A stretch of DNA of 64,000 nt, taken from Emticicia agri (lineage in GTDB: Bacteria > Bacteroidota > Bacteroidia > Cytophagales > Spirosomataceae). The stretch is from NCBI GenBank assembly GCA_945860265.1, contig CAMAQF010000006.1, positions 17,837-81,836 of the forward strand. Direction: 5' to 3'. The translations under genes and the position numbers were made by a program. The notes beneath the pieces were generated by a model. It had not been told where the DNA came from. It ran no database searches and saw only the letters and a program-made list of their open reading frames with translations. Positions 43,873 through 52,684 of the stretch are shown piece by piece; the first letter of the stretch is position 1, and each line of letters begins with the position of its first letter.

Positions 43873-45066
43873 ATGACTCGAAGTACATTTATAAAATCAT
43901 TAGCATTGACACCCTTAATTTCACGGCTGGGTGCTATACTTTCTTGCCAATTTATTGATTTGAAATCCCAAATAAATGAAAAAGTTACCATTGACAGCAT
44001 CGTTTTGTATAAATCCATGGGTCAGGTTTTTTTGGTAGTAGGAGCAAATGGGAAATTTGGAATTACACAGTGTAATGACAGAATGCCTCATTTAGTTTCT
44101 TTATTAAAAGGCTTAGTTGTATATCATTTTTTAGGTAATGATGCCAAGGACTTGCCTAAATTGGTAGATAATGCTTATAGACTTAATTCGAATTACAAAT
44201 ATGCTGGTATGCCTTTATGGAACTGCATCGGTTCAGTTGAGATAGCCTGCTGGGATTTACTTGGCAAAATTGCTCAAAAGCCAGTTTATCAATTATTAGG
44301 GAAACAAGTTCGATCAGACTATGGTGTTTACATTTCTGATTTTAATAGAGATGGGGATGTAGAAGAAATAGCCAATACTTTAAAAAGTAAATTAGAAATC
44401 ACTGGCGCCAAAGGGGTGAAAGTTAAGGTAGGTGGTCGAATGCAAAATACAAATGAAAATAAAGCTCAAACCCAAAAATATATACCTGCATTAAGAAAAA
44501 TTGTTGGAGATGATATAATCATTTATGCAGATGCAAATGGATCTTTTAACCAAAAAGAAGGAATAGAAACTGGTAGACTATTGGAGGATTATGGAGTGGA
44601 AATTTTTGAAGAGCCGTGTAATTTTGAAGACGAGGACGGAATTAGAGCTGTGACCAAAGCGTTGAAAAAGATTAAAATAGCTGGTGGTGAGCAAGATAGC
44701 AGTGTTTATAGATTCGAAAGACTTTCAAAAACCAATGTTTATGATATTTTACAACCGGATTTGTACTACAATGGTGGAATTCTCCGTACACTGCAAGTGG
44801 CAGAAATAGCCAAGGAATATAAAAAATTCATAGCACCGCATACGCCGAAAGCAGATCCAGTTATTGCTCCGTTTTGGCAGTTTGCAGCCATTACAGAAAA
44901 TCTTTACGGTTTGCAAGAATGTGTATATAATCCCAATGAAAAACCGAAAAATTGGTTTACTCCGTCTATAAAAATCATAAATGGAAAAATAAATATTCCG
45001 AATACTATTGGTCTAGGAATTGAATATGATAGTGGTATTTTTAAAAGTGCTGAAAAATTAATTTAA
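43873..45066 (+). CDS. Enolase superfamily, mandelate racemase-like (copy 2)
   Basis: EIACWDLLGKIAQKPVYQLLGKQVR, GVKVKVGG, YADANGS, FEEPCN, AGGEQDS, APHTPK. Confidence 0.88.
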   Translation: MTRSTFIKSLALTPLISRLGAILSCQFIDLKSQINEKVTIDSIVLYKSMGQVFLVVGANGKFGITQCNDRMPHLVSLLKGLVVYHFLGNDAKDLPKLVDNAYRLNSNYKYAGMPLWNCIGSVEIACWDLLGKIAQKPVYQLLGKQVRSDYGVYISDFNRDGDVEEIANTLKSKLEITGAKGVKVKVGGRMQNTNENKAQTQKYIPALRKIVGDDIIIYADANGSFNQKEGIETGRLLEDYGVEIFEEPCNFEDEDGIRAVTKALKKIKIAGGEQDSSVYRFERLSKTNVYDILQPDLYYNGGILRTLQVAEIAKEYKKFIAPHTPKADPVIAPFWQFAAITENLYGLQECVYNPNEKPKNWFTPSIKIINGKINIPNTIGLGIEYDSGIFKSAEKLI

Positions 45067-45079
45067 AATTTATAAAGCG

Positions 45080-46900
45080 ATGAAAAAAATTAGAATTTTG
45101 TTTTTGCTATTGTCTGTATTTCAAGGGTTTTCTCAAAATCTACCTGATCACCCAAGAATTTTATTACTACAAAATGAAGAATCAGGTATAAAAGAAAACC
45201 TAAACAAAGATAAAAATTGGGCTTTAATCCACCAGAACATTATGGAAGAAGCCAATCAAATAATTCCGCTTCCTACCCTTGAACGAATTCAAGTAGGAAG
45301 AAGACTTTTAGATAAATCAAGAGAGGCATTAAGGCGATTGTTTATTCTTTCTTATGCTTACAGAATGACCAATGGAAAAAAATATTTTGACAGATGTGAA
45401 GCAGAATTGCTTAAAATATCCCAGTTTTCAGACTGGAACCCAAGCCATTTTTTAGATGTCGCCGAAATGACCCTTGCAGTGTCAATTGCCTACGATTGGC
45501 TGTACAAAGACTTCTCAGAAACATCCCGAAAGCAAATTAAAGAGGCAATTCTTCAAAAAGGATTACTTCCTTCTATGGATGCTAAATATAATTCGTGGCT
45601 AAAGGCCAGCCACAACTGGAACCAAGTCTGTAACGCCGGAATGACCTACGGTGCATTGGCCACTTATGAAGATAATCCTACCTTGGCGATGGAAATCATC
45701 AATCGTGCAAAAAAATCTATAGAATTACCCTTAGAAGATTACAATCCTGATGGTGCATATCCTGAGGGTTTTGGCTATTGGGGCTATGGTACTAGTTTTC
45801 ATGTGCTTTTTTTAAGTGTATTACAAAAACTGTCTTTACTCGATAATGCTGTCAATGAAGGATTCAATAAAACCGCCTATTATTACCAGCAAATGTTAGG
45901 TTCCTCTGGTCAATCATTCAATTACTCGGATGCAGGCTCGGGCAGAGGAGGCTTAAGCCCAGCTATGTTTTGGTATGCCAATAAGCTTAAAGACAATAGT
46001 TTACTTTTTAACGAAAAAAAATACTTGATTGACAAAAAAATGGTTAACAATAGGATTTTACCTGCGGTTATGATTTGGGGAAATGGATTAAGTCTCGATA
46101 ATGTACCAAATCCGAATAGCAATGTTTTTGTTGGAGCAGGTAAAAGTCCGGTAGCCATGATGCGAACTTCCTGGACCGACGCTGATGCAATTTACTTAGG
46201 ATTAAAAGCAGGATCGGCAAATGTCAATCACGCCCACATGGATATTGGTTCTTTTGTGGTAGATGCTTTAGGCGAAAGATGGGGTTTAGATTTAGGAATG
46301 CAAAGCTATGAGTCTTTAGAATCTAAAGGTGTGGGTCTTTGGAATAAAACGCAAGACGGCCAAAGATGGGAAATACTTCGATACAATAACAGGTATCATA
46401 ATACATTGACTTTTGATGATGAGCTGCAGTTGGTTCAAGAAAATGCAGAGATTACCCAATCTACCACTGCTCCTAATTTTATGAGTGCTGTTACTGATTT
46501 AAGCAATATTTACAAAAACAAAATAAAAGAAGCGAAAAGAGGGGTAGCAATAATTGATAAAAATCTTGTAGTAATAAGAGACGAAATAATCAACAATGAA
46601 AAGCCTACTCGCATGCAATGGACCATGGTAACACCAGCGGAAGTTCAAATTTTAGATTATAATACGGTAGAACTTATTCAAAACGGTAAAAAAATGTACT
46701 TGCAGGTAGTCTCCAAAAATAAAATTAGCCTCAAAACATGGAGTACTGAACCCGTAAACTCTTATGATGAACCAAATACGGGAACAATCAGGATTGGTTT
46801 TGAATCAAACCTAGCGGCAAATGAAAAAAGTGAATTCAGTGTATTCTTGTCTACATCAAAGAAATCAAAGAAAATTAAATCGCTAAAAGAATGGAAATGA
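45080..46900 (+). CDS. Heparinase II/III-type polysaccharide lyase
   Basis: ASHNWNQVCNAGM, DGAYPEGFGYWGYGTSFHVLFL, NHAHMDIGSFVVDALGERWGLDLG. Confidence 0.85.
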   Translation: MKKIRILFLLLSVFQGFSQNLPDHPRILLLQNEESGIKENLNKDKNWALIHQNIMEEANQIIPLPTLERIQVGRRLLDKSREALRRLFILSYAYRMTNGKKYFDRCEAELLKISQFSDWNPSHFLDVAEMTLAVSIAYDWLYKDFSETSRKQIKEAILQKGLLPSMDAKYNSWLKASHNWNQVCNAGMTYGALATYEDNPTLAMEIINRAKKSIELPLEDYNPDGAYPEGFGYWGYGTSFHVLFLSVLQKLSLLDNAVNEGFNKTAYYYQQMLGSSGQSFNYSDAGSGRGGLSPAMFWYANKLKDNSLLFNEKKYLIDKKMVNNRILPAVMIWGNGLSLDNVPNPNSNVFVGAGKSPVAMMRTSWTDADAIYLGLKAGSANVNHAHMDIGSFVVDALGERWGLDLGMQSYESLESKGVGLWNKTQDGQRWEILRYNNRYHNTLTFDDELQLVQENAEITQSTTAPNFMSAVTDLSNIYKNKIKEAKRGVAIIDKNLVVIRDEIINNEKPTRMQWTMVTPAEVQILDYNTVELIQNGKKMYLQVVSKNKISLKTWSTEPVNSYDEPNTGTIRIGFESNLAANEKSEFSVFLSTSKKSKKIKSLKEWK

Positions 46901-48138
46901 GATGGATACCAATTTTAATATCAATTGCGATATTTGGTAAAGCTATAGGTCAATCTAAACCTAATTATGATGAACAAAAAGTTGGAGAATTTGAGTTGAT
47001 AAATTCTTTGAATATCGATGGAAAAACCATAAAAAATAGCAAAGACTGGGAAGCCAATAAAGCTTTTTGGATTGAGAAGTTTTCAGATAATGTTTACGGC
47101 AAAACTCCGAAAGAAGGGCCGAAAATACAATCTAAAGTTTTAGAATCTAAACTCGTGTTTGAAGGTAAAGCTACAAGAGAAAGGATAGAAATTAGTTTTC
47201 CAGAATACCCATCGGTTCAAAAAATAGAGATTCTAGTTTATAAACCTAGCAAGAGGCTTGAAAAATATAATCTAATTATGGGTTTAAATTTTCGCGGAAA
47301 TCATTCGATTACCGATGAATCAGATGTTCCGATAAACCAATATTGGGCTAGTAATGGCGACTTTAGTCAAAATCATAAGTTCATTGAAACAGGAAGAGGA
47401 TCTGAAAAACACAGGTGGCCGATACAATTGGCGATAGAAAACGATGCAATTTTAGCTACAGCCTACTATGGTGATATAGAACCCGATCACCCTGAAGGTT
47501 GGAAATCAGGCATGAGGTCGGTTTTGGGAGACATGAATGCTAAAGAAAATTGGGGAGCTGTTGGAGCCTGGGCTTGGGGAATGAGTCAGATGTTGGATGT
47601 TTTGATCGAAAAATATGAAGTTAACACTAAAAATATATTTTTAACCGGACATTCAAGAATTGGCAAAGCAGCATTATGGGCTGCGGTTCAGGACGCTCGA
47701 TTTACGCATATCAATTCTAATAATTCAGGAGAGGGCGGAGCCGCCTTATATAGCCGAAATTTCGGTGAAACCATCAACGACTTAAACCGAAGTTTTCCAC
47801 ATTGGTTTGCCAAAAAGTTCTCGGATTTTAATCATCAAGCCGAAAAACTAGGATTAGATAGCCATATATTAATCAGCCTGTTAGCACCTAGATCAATTTA
47901 TGTAGCAAGTGCCGCTGAAGACCTTTGGGCCGACCCAAAAGGAGAGTTTTTGGGATTAAAAAATGCTGAACCTATTTACAAACTTTACAATGTAAAAAGT
48001 GATTTGGCTTTCCCTAAAGTTGATTCGCCTATTCATGGAATTTTGTCCTACCATATCAGAAGTGGTAAACACGATATAAATCAATATGACTGGCAGCAGT
48101 ATTTCAAGTTTATGAATACCTATTTTTCAAAAAAATGA
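46891..48138 (+). CDS. CE15 glucuronoyl esterase-like
   Basis: WAWGMSQMLDVL, TGHSRIGKAALWAAVQDARF, NSGEGGAAL..RNFGETI. Confidence 0.9.
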   Translation: MEMRWIPILISIAIFGKAIGQSKPNYDEQKVGEFELINSLNIDGKTIKNSKDWEANKAFWIEKFSDNVYGKTPKEGPKIQSKVLESKLVFEGKATRERIEISFPEYPSVQKIEILVYKPSKRLEKYNLIMGLNFRGNHSITDESDVPINQYWASNGDFSQNHKFIETGRGSEKHRWPIQLAIENDAILATAYYGDIEPDHPEGWKSGMRSVLGDMNAKENWGAVGAWAWGMSQMLDVLIEKYEVNTKNIFLTGHSRIGKAALWAAVQDARFTHINSNNSGEGGAALYSRNFGETINDLNRSFPHWFAKKFSDFNHQAEKLGLDSHILISLLAPRSIYVASAAEDLWADPKGEFLGLKNAEPIYKLYNVKSDLAFPKVDSPIHGILSYHIRSGKHDINQYDWQQYFKFMNTYFSKK

Positions 48139-49583
48139 GGACTTTTAAAACCGTGCTTTTTTTGTTTGTATTTTCTTGCTTATCTGCTCAACAAACCACC
48201 ACTTTAAATACCAAAGACGATGGATTTAGGGGAATTTGGTATTTTATTGGCAAAACTAATAATGAATACGTTCATAAATATAGCGGTGGTTTAGGTACTT
48301 ATCCTGCCAATCATTATCCTTTTGCAATTTATTCGAAGGCCGCTGACAAAACATTTTTTTGCTATGGTGGAGCGTCTAAAGATTCAATTCCAAGTCTTCT
48401 ACACGAGGTTTCTTACTTTGACCATAAAACTAAAATGGTTTCAAGACCCACCATAATTTTGGATAAAAAAACTAACGACGCACACGATAACCCCGTGTTG
48501 AGCTTAGATGATGCCGGTTTTATTTGGCTTTTTTCCACCTCCCACGGTGTAGAAAGGCCATCCTATATTCACCGCAGTAAAAAACCTTTTGATATTTCAG
48601 CTTTTGAAAAAATTGACGCCACACGCATTTTAGAAAACCGCAAAGTCCCTTTTGATAACTATTCCTATTTTCAAGTATATCATCAAAAGAAGTATGGCTT
48701 TTTGGCATTAATGACCCACTATGAAAAGGGAATGCTTAAGTATGGAAAAAATAAGCTCAGAAGATCAATGGGGTTTGTAAGCAGCAAAGATGGGGAAGAG
48801 TGGTCGGAGATAAAAGATTTGGGAATAATCGAAGAGGGGCATTATCAAACAAGTGGAATAAAGGGTAATAAAATAGGCACAGCCTTTAATTTTCATCCAG
48901 ATACTGAAAAAGGAGCGGGGCTAGATTATAGAACAAATTTGTATTACTTGCAAACTACTGACTTTGGGAACACATGGAAAACTGCTCACAATAAACAGGT
49001 TAAAGTGCCAGTAAATGAAATTAAAAATGCTGCTCTAGTAAAAGATTACCAAAAAGAGGGATTAAACGTTTATATCAATGATGTAGCATTTGATGCAAAA
49101 AACAATCCCATAATTTTATATATAACCAGTAAAGGACCCGATCCTGGCCCTCAAAATGCCCCCTACACTTGGAATGTGGCTCATTTAAAAAATCAAAATT
49201 GGAAGTTTTATGAAATTACCACTTCTGACCATAATTATGATATGGGCTCGCTTTATGTGGAAGGAAATCTATGGAGGATTATAGCTCCAACCGAACCTTC
49301 TCCGCAAGCTTTTAATACGGGAGGCGAAATAGTTTTGTGGGAAAGTAGCAATGAGGGAAAAACTTGGATAAAATTGAAACAGTTAACAAAAAATAGTAGA
49401 TTTAACCATTCCTATCCCCGCAAACCTCTTTCCGCTCATTCCGATTTTTATGCTTTTTGGGCTGACGGCTACGGAAGAAAAGTGTCAGAGTCTAACTTAT
49501 ATTTTGCTGATTATAAAGGCCATGTGTATCAGTTGCCACAAAAAATGATAAGTGAATTTGAAAAACCTAAACTCATTAAATAA
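48135..49583 (+). CDS. BNR-4 repeat protein (PL-associated propeller)
   Basis: DDGFRGIWYFIGKTNNEYVHKYSGGLGTYPANHYPFAIYS...KKTNDAHDNPVLSLDDAGFIWLF. Confidence 0.82.
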   Translation: MRTFKTVLFLFVFSCLSAQQTTTLNTKDDGFRGIWYFIGKTNNEYVHKYSGGLGTYPANHYPFAIYSKAADKTFFCYGGASKDSIPSLLHEVSYFDHKTKMVSRPTIILDKKTNDAHDNPVLSLDDAGFIWLFSTSHGVERPSYIHRSKKPFDISAFEKIDATRILENRKVPFDNYSYFQVYHQKKYGFLALMTHYEKGMLKYGKNKLRRSMGFVSSKDGEEWSEIKDLGIIEEGHYQTSGIKGNKIGTAFNFHPDTEKGAGLDYRTNLYYLQTTDFGNTWKTAHNKQVKVPVNEIKNAALVKDYQKEGLNVYINDVAFDAKNNPIILYITSKGPDPGPQNAPYTWNVAHLKNQNWKFYEITTSDHNYDMGSLYVEGNLWRIIAPTEPSPQAFNTGGEIVLWESSNEGKTWIKLKQLTKNSRFNHSYPRKPLSAHSDFYAFWADGYGRKVSESNLYFADYKGHVYQLPQKMISEFEKPKLIK

Positions 49584-49599
49584 CCCTATTTGTATGAAA

Positions 49600-50075
49600 T
49601 CATTTAGAACCATCTTTAAAATCATCTTTTTTCAATGTATTGCATTTATATCTTGTTCCAAAAGCCTCTTCCATTCTGAGCCAAGTGGACTTCTCGAACA
49701 CCCATAAAGCATTATTTACAGATAAACCCAAATAATAATCTGCCGAATCTAATTTGCCCAGCTTTAAATACGAAATACCTATCCAAAAAGGATAACTATG
49801 ATCCATTGTTAGGTCGATTGGTCGTTTTTGATGGATAGCTTTTAAGTCTATTATTTTATTGGCGTAGTCTTTCATAAAAATACACTTCATAAACCCACGA
49901 TAGCCTAAATATCCAAGAGTATAGTATTCAACCGCTTTATTCAAAAACCTCATACCATCATAATATTTACCACTTTTGAAGTTCGGCATAGATTTTTGTT
50001 GACATAAACGTGTATTTTTTGGCTCTATTACTAAGGCTGAATCTAAGTACATTTGCCATTCAGCCGAATTATAAC
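49600..50075 (-). pseudogene. Truncated copy of the 58.7-59.5 kb TPR-like protein
   Basis: SYNSAEWQMYLDSALVIEPKNTRLCQQKSMPNFKSGKYYDGMRFLNKAVE matches 58705-59526; start and end are foreign. Confidence 0.85.
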
Positions 50076-50289
50076 TGCAGGATTCAAGTAACAAATGCAA
50101 CTTTATCAGCAGGCGAAAGTTGCTTAACAGCCTCAGCTAACTGCTGAAAAATGAAATTGAAATTTATACTATACACAACATTTATTTTTTATAAATCTAA
50201 TAAAAAACTAAGCACCAAAACAAAAATATTGAGAAAATAAATATCCTTTACTAACTACCAAAAACATGATGCAATAAATAGGAATGCCT

Positions 50290-50522
50290 GCCAGGTGCGA
50301 ACCTAACTGCCCACACCAATTACATTGCGGATGGTAGCAAAGCATTATGGGCGATGGTTTTCAATACAAAAGTTAAGTGAGGCAACACAAAAATGCAAAG
50401 AAGGGGTTTTTATTAGGTGCGAAAGGCAAGTTATCAGTGAGGCTGCCGAGAGTATTGGTTTTAAGATTTTAGCAGTAAAAGTACCTTTTAAGCAATTAGA
50501 AAAAGATGTACTGAAAGTCTAA
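50290..50522 (+). pseudogene. C39-peptidase domain fragment of a second bacteriocin ABC transporter
   Basis: LRMVAKHYGRWFSIQKLSEATQKCKEG...ISEAAESIGFKILAVKVPFKQLEKDV*. Confidence 0.75.
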
Positions 50523-50689
50523 TGCCCCTAGATAGACCAGTTACTTTCAAGAAAATATTCCGTATTTGTAAATATAATATGGATACATTCCTAACTATAC
50601 CACTTCAAACATTTCAAATGCCCTAGATAGATTGTCTCAGATTTTATCTGAAATTGAATTTTTTAATTCTATATTATGAAGTGCGTACT

Positions 50690-50985
50690 AATGACAAGGA
50701 ATTGATCCCTAAATGTTTATGTTAAGGCTGGGGGTGGGGGTAAAGTGCAGAAACATCCGCTTGATAATACTTAGCGAACATTATTTAATATGTTCGCTTT
50801 TGGTTCGCTCAAATCACTTTCGATATGAGAATAGGTGCTTTGGTCAAGACCAATAGCATTGGCTACTTCAGCTTTCGATAAACCTTTTTGTAATCGGATA
50901 TTGCGGAGTTTAGTACCGTAAGTCATAAATGATAGAATTTTAGGTTGTTGATCTCTAAAGCATATACTAAAACGATCTAAACAAG
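50690..50985 (-). pseudogene. Frameshifted copy of the XRE regulator at 15569
   Basis: MTYGTKLRNIRLQKGLSKAEVANAIGLDQSTYSHIESDLSEPKANIL then frameshift. Confidence 0.8.
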
Positions 50986-51000
50986 ATTTAAAAGCATAAA

Positions 51001-51231
51001 AAGGCATTTCGACCGAACTAAACCAAGCAAAAATCGGTAATACTTAAAAGGTTTTATTTGACAGAAAAGAAGGCGGTTATTTTATTGGAAGAACAGAATT
51101 TGACTCGCCAGAAGTTGATAATGAGGTACTTGTACCAGCTTCTCAGTACGTAAGAATGGGAGATTTTGCCAATGTAAAAATCAATAATGCTGAAGAATTT
51201 GATTTGTATAGCGATTTGGTTTGATTTAGTG
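51001..51231 (+). pseudogene. rimO 3' fragment, inverted relative to rimO at 16770
   Basis: GISTELNQAKIGNT*KVLFDRKEGGYFIGRTEFDSPEVDNEVLVPASQYVRMGDFANVKINNAEEFDLYSDLV* plus 9 nt of shared 3' flank. Confidence 0.93.
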
Positions 51232-52656
51232 CTGAACAAAAATCTTTCTGATTTGGTAAAATAATCTCTCAATTAATCTTAAATCTTCTGTAATAATTTC
51301 AGCAGAAGCAGTCATGCCTATTTTATAAGAAAGTTGTTTATTGAAGTTGGTTTTTAAGCCATTAGTCAATTTTACAGTAGCAATAAAAGCAGATGGCTGC
51401 CCCGTTGTATTATCCAAAGAGGGTAATTGAGCGATAGTGGCTATTTTTCCTTCTACTGCACCAAATTCTTCAAAAGGATATCCTTGAAATTTTACTAAAA
51501 TTTTTTGTCCTATTTTGACTTTACCAAAGTTAGTTTGTGGTATGCGTATTTCACCAAAAAATTCTTGATTTTGTGTGCCAACATATATTATTTCTGTACC
51601 GATATTTAGTATTTGTTTTTCTTGCAAAAGTCCCGAAAAATAGATGCTTCCATCGGTTGGGCTAATCAACAAATAGCGATTTTTCCAAGATTCTATTGCA
51701 CTCCGTAGCGTATTAAGATTTTGTTGAAAACTACCTTTTTGCTGTAAAGTAGTATTATCTAAGTCTAAAATTTGTGTTTTTTTTGTGTTTTTCAACGAAT
51801 TGTTGTTGATAATTGCATTTTCAATGTTTTTAAGCGGCAACTTTTTAGCCAACAGTTTACTTTCTTCACGATAAAACTCTAAGGGTGCAATTACTTTTTG
51901 ACTGAATAGTTTTTGATTCATTTGAAACTCTTTTTCGGCCAATTCCATATCTCTTTGATATATTTTGTATTGCTCTTCTAATTTACGATTTGTCCTTTCC
52001 AATTCTGTAATGTCAATTTCTAATAAATTGCGTCTTTTTTGATAAAACTTATCAGAAAAAAGTGTCGTAATTTGAACATAAACACCCTGAAAGTTTTGGA
52101 ATTGATTTTGTACTTCTCCAAGATTTTTAAATCCGTTTAAATCCACATTCCCGATTTGATTATATGCTTGCTTTTGAAGTAAATCATCTATTTCTATTAA
52201 TCGCTCTTCCAAAGCTAAAATCTCATCTGGTTTAGCAGTGCTTTCAATATAACCTAAAATCTCTCCTTTTTTTACTTTTTGGTTTTCTTTAACAGATAAT
52301 TCTTCAAGTCGTCCATCAACTTTTGCAATAATTGGTTTTGGTATATTTGCAGAAGTCAAACGAAACTCAGTATTTACAACCGTTGGATAATGTACAAACC
52401 AACTAATCGAAAATGCGGCAAACAGCACAAAGGATATAACCAACATTCCCCAACGAATTATCCATGAGGGGATTTCTTCTAAAAAATCTCTTACGGCTTC
52501 GGTTTGTATGTTTGAAGCATCGTTATCGTTTCTATTATACGAAAGTGCATAATCATCTTCATCATTAGGCATAGGAGTTTTGCCACCGAGTAAATCGGCG
52601 AGATTACTTTTCAGTAAAGCATTATTGACGATTATATTTCCTGAATCTTCAGACAT
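51226..52656 (-). CDS. HlyD-family membrane fusion protein (bacteriocin secretion)
   Basis: N-terminal TM, DGRLEELSVKENQKVKKGEILGYIES, coiled coil, SYKIGMTASAEIITEDLRLIERLF. Confidence 0.92.
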   Translation of the reverse strand: MSEDSGNIIVNNALLKSNLADLLGGKTPMPNDEDDYALSYNRNDNDASNIQTEAVRDFLEEIPSWIIRWGMLVISFVLFAAFSISWFVHYPTVVNTEFRLTSANIPKPIIAKVDGRLEELSVKENQKVKKGEILGYIESTAKPDEILALEERLIEIDDLLQKQAYNQIGNVDLNGFKNLGEVQNQFQNFQGVYVQITTLFSDKFYQKRRNLLEIDITELERTNRKLEEQYKIYQRDMELAEKEFQMNQKLFSQKVIAPLEFYREESKLLAKKLPLKNIENAIINNNSLKNTKKTQILDLDNTTLQQKGSFQQNLNTLRSAIESWKNRYLLISPTDGSIYFSGLLQEKQILNIGTEIIYVGTQNQEFFGEIRIPQTNFGKVKIGQKILVKFQGYPFEEFGAVEGKIATIAQLPSLDNTTGQPSAFIATVKLTNGLKTNFNKQLSYKIGMTASAEIITEDLRLIERLFYQIRKIFVQH

Positions 52657-52684
52657 TTGTTTTTTTCTTTGCAGTTAAAGAAAT

